A DNA stretch of 64,000 nucleotides from CAKZQX01 sp034436755 (GTDB lineage: Bacteria; Chloroflexota; Chloroflexia; Chloroflexales; Chloroflexaceae), in assembly GCA_034436755.1 (NCBI GenBank), contig DAOTVB010000090.1, positions 3,917-67,916 of the forward strand, read 5' to 3'. The notes under the pieces are model-generated. The model saw only the letters and a program-made list of their open reading frames with translations. It searched no databases and was not told the origin of the DNA. The translations under genes were made by a program, and so were the position numbers. Below are positions 62,134 through 64,000 of this stretch, piece by piece (positions within the stretch are counted from its first letter, which is position 1; every line of letters begins with the position of its first letter).

Positions 62134-62355
62134 ATGCGTGTCGTAACCATTGAGGGCGTTGTGGAAAATGGGCAGATACGCCTGAACACCAGCATGCGCC
62201 TGCCGGAAAAGGCCAGGGTGTATGTAGTTATTCCGGATATGCCGGTTGAGCAGCCGCACGCTGTCGAGGTCATAAGTCCCCATCTGGTACACCCCGAAGA
62301 TGTTGCGGATTTTCGTATGGAGGTGATCGAGGAGGCGCCCGATGCCGGCGTATGA
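62134..62355 (+). CDS. Small antitoxin-like (AF2212/AbrB-type) protein
   Basis: A 73-residue protein beginning VVTIEGVVENGQIRLNTSMRLPEKARVYVVIPD, a swapped-hairpin pattern common in AF2212-like/AbrB-like antitoxins. GGAGG lies 5-9 bp before the ATG. Its 3' end overlaps the start of the retropepsin-like gene by 14 bp. A toxin of the usual PIN type is absent, so the antitoxin role is unproven. Confidence 0.65.
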   Translation: MRVVTIEGVVENGQIRLNTSMRLPEKARVYVVIPDMPVEQPHAVEVISPHLVHPEDVADFRMEVIEEAPDAGV

Positions 62356-62728
62356 TGCCACCTGGTTTGATCCACCTGCGCCGGTGGCGAAAGTGACGCT
62401 ACGTAATCCGGAGAGAGATATATTTCAGTCTGATGTGTCTATGTTGATAGACACAGGTGCAGATATAACGCTGGTTCCCCAGGCAATCGTGAGCCAGTTA
62501 GGTGTAGTGCCTATCCCCGGCAAACAGTACGAGGTGGTTGGCTTCGGTGGTAGTCCAGGGGTTGCATCGGTTGTTCGGGTGGAACTAATCTTCTGTCGGC
62601 GAACATTTCGTGGACAGTTTTTGCTTGTCGAGCAAGAGTGGGGTATTCTGGGGCGCAATGTTTTGAATGCAGTTTCTCTGTTACTACATGGTCCATCCCT
62701 GACCTGGGAAGATTATCGTTCCGGGTAA
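62342..62728 (+). CDS. Retropepsin-like aspartic protease
   Basis: A 128-residue protein, the size of one retropepsin monomer. The active-site motif is MLIDTGADITLVP (Asp-Thr-Gly-Ala), the flap region is VVGFGGSPG, and the second hydrophobic-Gly motif is WGILGRNVLN. Like viral and SpoIIGA/PerP-type enzymes it should be active as a dimer. It overlaps the antitoxin-like gene by 14 bp, giving a coupled pair. Substrate unknown. Confidence 0.85.
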   Translation: MPAYDATWFDPPAPVAKVTLRNPERDIFQSDVSMLIDTGADITLVPQAIVSQLGVVPIPGKQYEVVGFGGSPGVASVVRVELIFCRRTFRGQFLLVEQEWGILGRNVLNAVSLLLHGPSLTWEDYRSG

Positions 62729-63347
62729 CTGCATATTGTATTATTGTTAGAAAGATAATTCAGGCTGGAAAAATCCTTATGCCGGGCTGGGGACAGGGTG
62801 GCGCGCAAGGGAACCAGCCCGGCACAGGTATGGAGGAGGGATTGAGGGCACGCGGGTTGCTGTCGTGTATCGCAGTACAGCGTCCAACAAAGCGCGTTGG
62901 TGGGAGAAGTTTGTGCAGCACCTCTCCTGTGTTCCCATGCTAACGTAGATAGGAGCGGTTAACAATGGGTCAACAGGACTGTCTTCCAACTACAACCCAA
63001 CGTACTAGCGTGTATCGTACGTTGGTGGTGGCCGCTGAGAGACTGTCTGAACAGGTGGTTCGCGTCGGTCACATGTCCATGATGGTTGTACTGATACCAG
63101 ACAGCGCCCCAGGAGTCCCGGCTTCAGCCGGTTCCGGCCGCACACCGGCTGAAGCCGGGACTCCCGTGCTGGGGCCGTGCAGAAGCGATCTCCATCCAGC
63201 CCCTCTGCTCCGGACTCTTGTTCACGATCGCTCCCGCATGACGGATGGGACGGGGTGCCAGGCCAACACTCCCATGACAAACCTTTTTCAGAAAGTCTCT
63301 GAGAGGAATCAGGGTTCTCCCCTACGCTAACTCTGTGAGGTGCAGTG
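62729..63347. other. Gene-free region with a GAGTCCCGGCTTCAGCCGG hairpin
   Basis: No convincing gene is seen. A perfect 21-bp-arm hairpin (63112-63132 / 63144-63164) belongs to the same family as the repeat at 23966-24200. GTGAGG lies about 9 bp before the epimerase start at 63348. Short frames (for example 62965-63330) run through the hairpin and lack family resemblance. Confidence 0.55.
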
Positions 63348-64000
63348 ATGCGGGTGCTTATTACGGGTGGAGCCGGGGGTGTGGCGCGGTACCAGGCGCA
63401 TACGCTGGCCCGGCAGGGCTTCCAGGTTGATCTGCTTGACATAAAAAACTTTCGGCAGGAGGAGTATCCGGCCGGCGTTACCCGACATCCGGGCGACCTG
63501 CGCGACCATCAGGTGTTGTCCCGGCTCTGTGCGGGCCGGGATGCCATTATTTACCCGGTTGCGCTCCCAGCGAACCAATCCGCCGCCCATGCCGCAATCG
63601 CGGAAACCCATGCACTACTGGAAGCGGCCCACCAGCATGCCGTTCCCCGGCTGATCTGTATCTCCGCCACGGCAGTCTATGCGCTCCCCCAGCCGGCACC
63701 TATCACCGAAGCTGCCCCGCTGTCCGGCAGCGGACTTTACGGCCGGACCTGCCTTGCCGTTGAGCGTCTCTGCGAAGCATATCGGGCGTGGGGGCAGCAT
63801 ATCACTATCCTGCGCGCGCCGCCTGGCGTTGTTCCTGATCAATCCGAGATATGGACGATCCTGTTCGACCGGGTACGGCGTGGCAGGCGTATCCCGGTGA
63901 TCGGCGCGGGCGATACCCGCTACCAGATGCTGGCCGGTGCCGACCTGACCCAGGCGGTGCTGCTGCTGCTGACCGGCCCATCAACCTGTACCAATGACAC
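63348..64000 (+). CDS. NAD-dependent epimerase/dehydratase family protein (partial, runs off window end)
   Basis: The first 217 codons are present. Extended SDR features: glycine motif VLITGGAGGVARYQAHTLARQGF, acidic residue ending strand 2 (LLDIKN), DLRDH, the SATAVYA active-site region and Y-x3 region YGRTCLAVERLCEAY, where the usual YxxxK Lys is replaced (YGRTC). Loss of that Lys suggests altered catalysis or a binding role. Neighbouring sugar-nucleotide genes are not visible. Confidence 0.85.
   Translation, partial: MRVLITGGAGGVARYQAHTLARQGFQVDLLDIKNFRQEEYPAGVTRHPGDLRDHQVLSRLCAGRDAIIYPVALPANQSAAHAAIAETHALLEAAHQHAVPRLICISATAVYALPQPAPITEAAPLSGSGLYGRTCLAVERLCEAYRAWGQHITILRAPPGVVPDQSEIWTILFDRVRRGRRIPVIGAGDTRYQMLAGADLTQAVLLLLTGPSTCTND

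Overview
The window is a GC-rich bacterial chromosome segment. It most resembles the Chloroflexota (class Chloroflexia, filamentous phototroph/heterotroph relatives). This is inferred from the gene mix: a paired GlgC/GlgC-like module, Tm-1-like plus PEP-hydrolase-like genes, TIR and effector-associated-domain proteins, many PAS/GAF sensor kinases, a lon with an SH3 neighbour, and large intergenic repeat families. No rRNA, phage or CRISPR array was seen. One tRNA-Thr(CGU) is present.

Layout. 1-4.6 kb (minus strand) is a compact four-gene operon. It encodes a small precursor peptide, a class 1 isoprenoid synthase-like protein, a PDZ-containing polytopic histidine kinase and a LuxR-type response regulator, which is the gene content of Bacillus comQXPA in the order X-Q-P-A. 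4.7-12.2 kb holds tRNA-Thr, lon, an SH3 membrane protein, a B12-binding radical SAM protein and small membrane proteins. 12.3-19.2 kb has a Uup-type ABC-F protein, a GAF/PAS histidine kinase with its LuxR regulator, and a PH-like/EAD protein. 19.8-22.2 kb is alanine dehydrogenase plus a CoA-transferase. 22.7-26.8 kb has a B12-binding protein with the CarH-type Wx9EH motif, divergent from a response regulator/histidine kinase pair. 27-33 kb has CnoX, a TIR-EAD protein, Obg, TatA and a glycosyltransferase. 33.5-45.7 kb has a PASTA kinase, signal peptidase I, an orphan ABC ATPase, the Tm-1-like/PEP-hydrolase-like pair, PHP, DUF1330, DUF488, another EAD protein, NUDIX, two alpha/beta hydrolases and an acidic lipoprotein. 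46.5-53.2 kb has an acetoacetate decarboxylase-like protein, DJ-1, an EEP nuclease, an RlmI-like methyltransferase and two GlgC paralogues, one with a destroyed nucleotide-binding signature. 53.2-61 kb has a 2038-residue PAS/GGDEF/EAL/LOV/GAF/GGDEF protein and a PAS-STAS protein. 61-64 kb has an HprK-like protein without a P-loop, a small AbrB/antitoxin-like protein overlapping a retropepsin-like protease, and a partial NAD-dependent epimerase.

Intergenic DNA is unusually structured. One family has ~210-bp units with conserved outer inverted ends, a conserved middle stem and an inner palindrome whose sequence differs in every copy while its arms stay complementary. Units occur in tandem at ~225-bp period with a 13-nt junction. 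A second family is three 124-bp elements with ATACCAAT/ATTGGTAT ends plus a 369-bp relative. A third is inverted arrays of heptamers (GAGAACT-like and CCCTAAC-like).

The strongest candidates for new biology are the comQXPA-like operon in a probable non-Firmicute, the variable-core palindromic units, and two light-sensing candidates (Wx9EH B12 protein; LOV domain inside a double-GGDEF protein). All calls come from reading the sequence; no database search was run.
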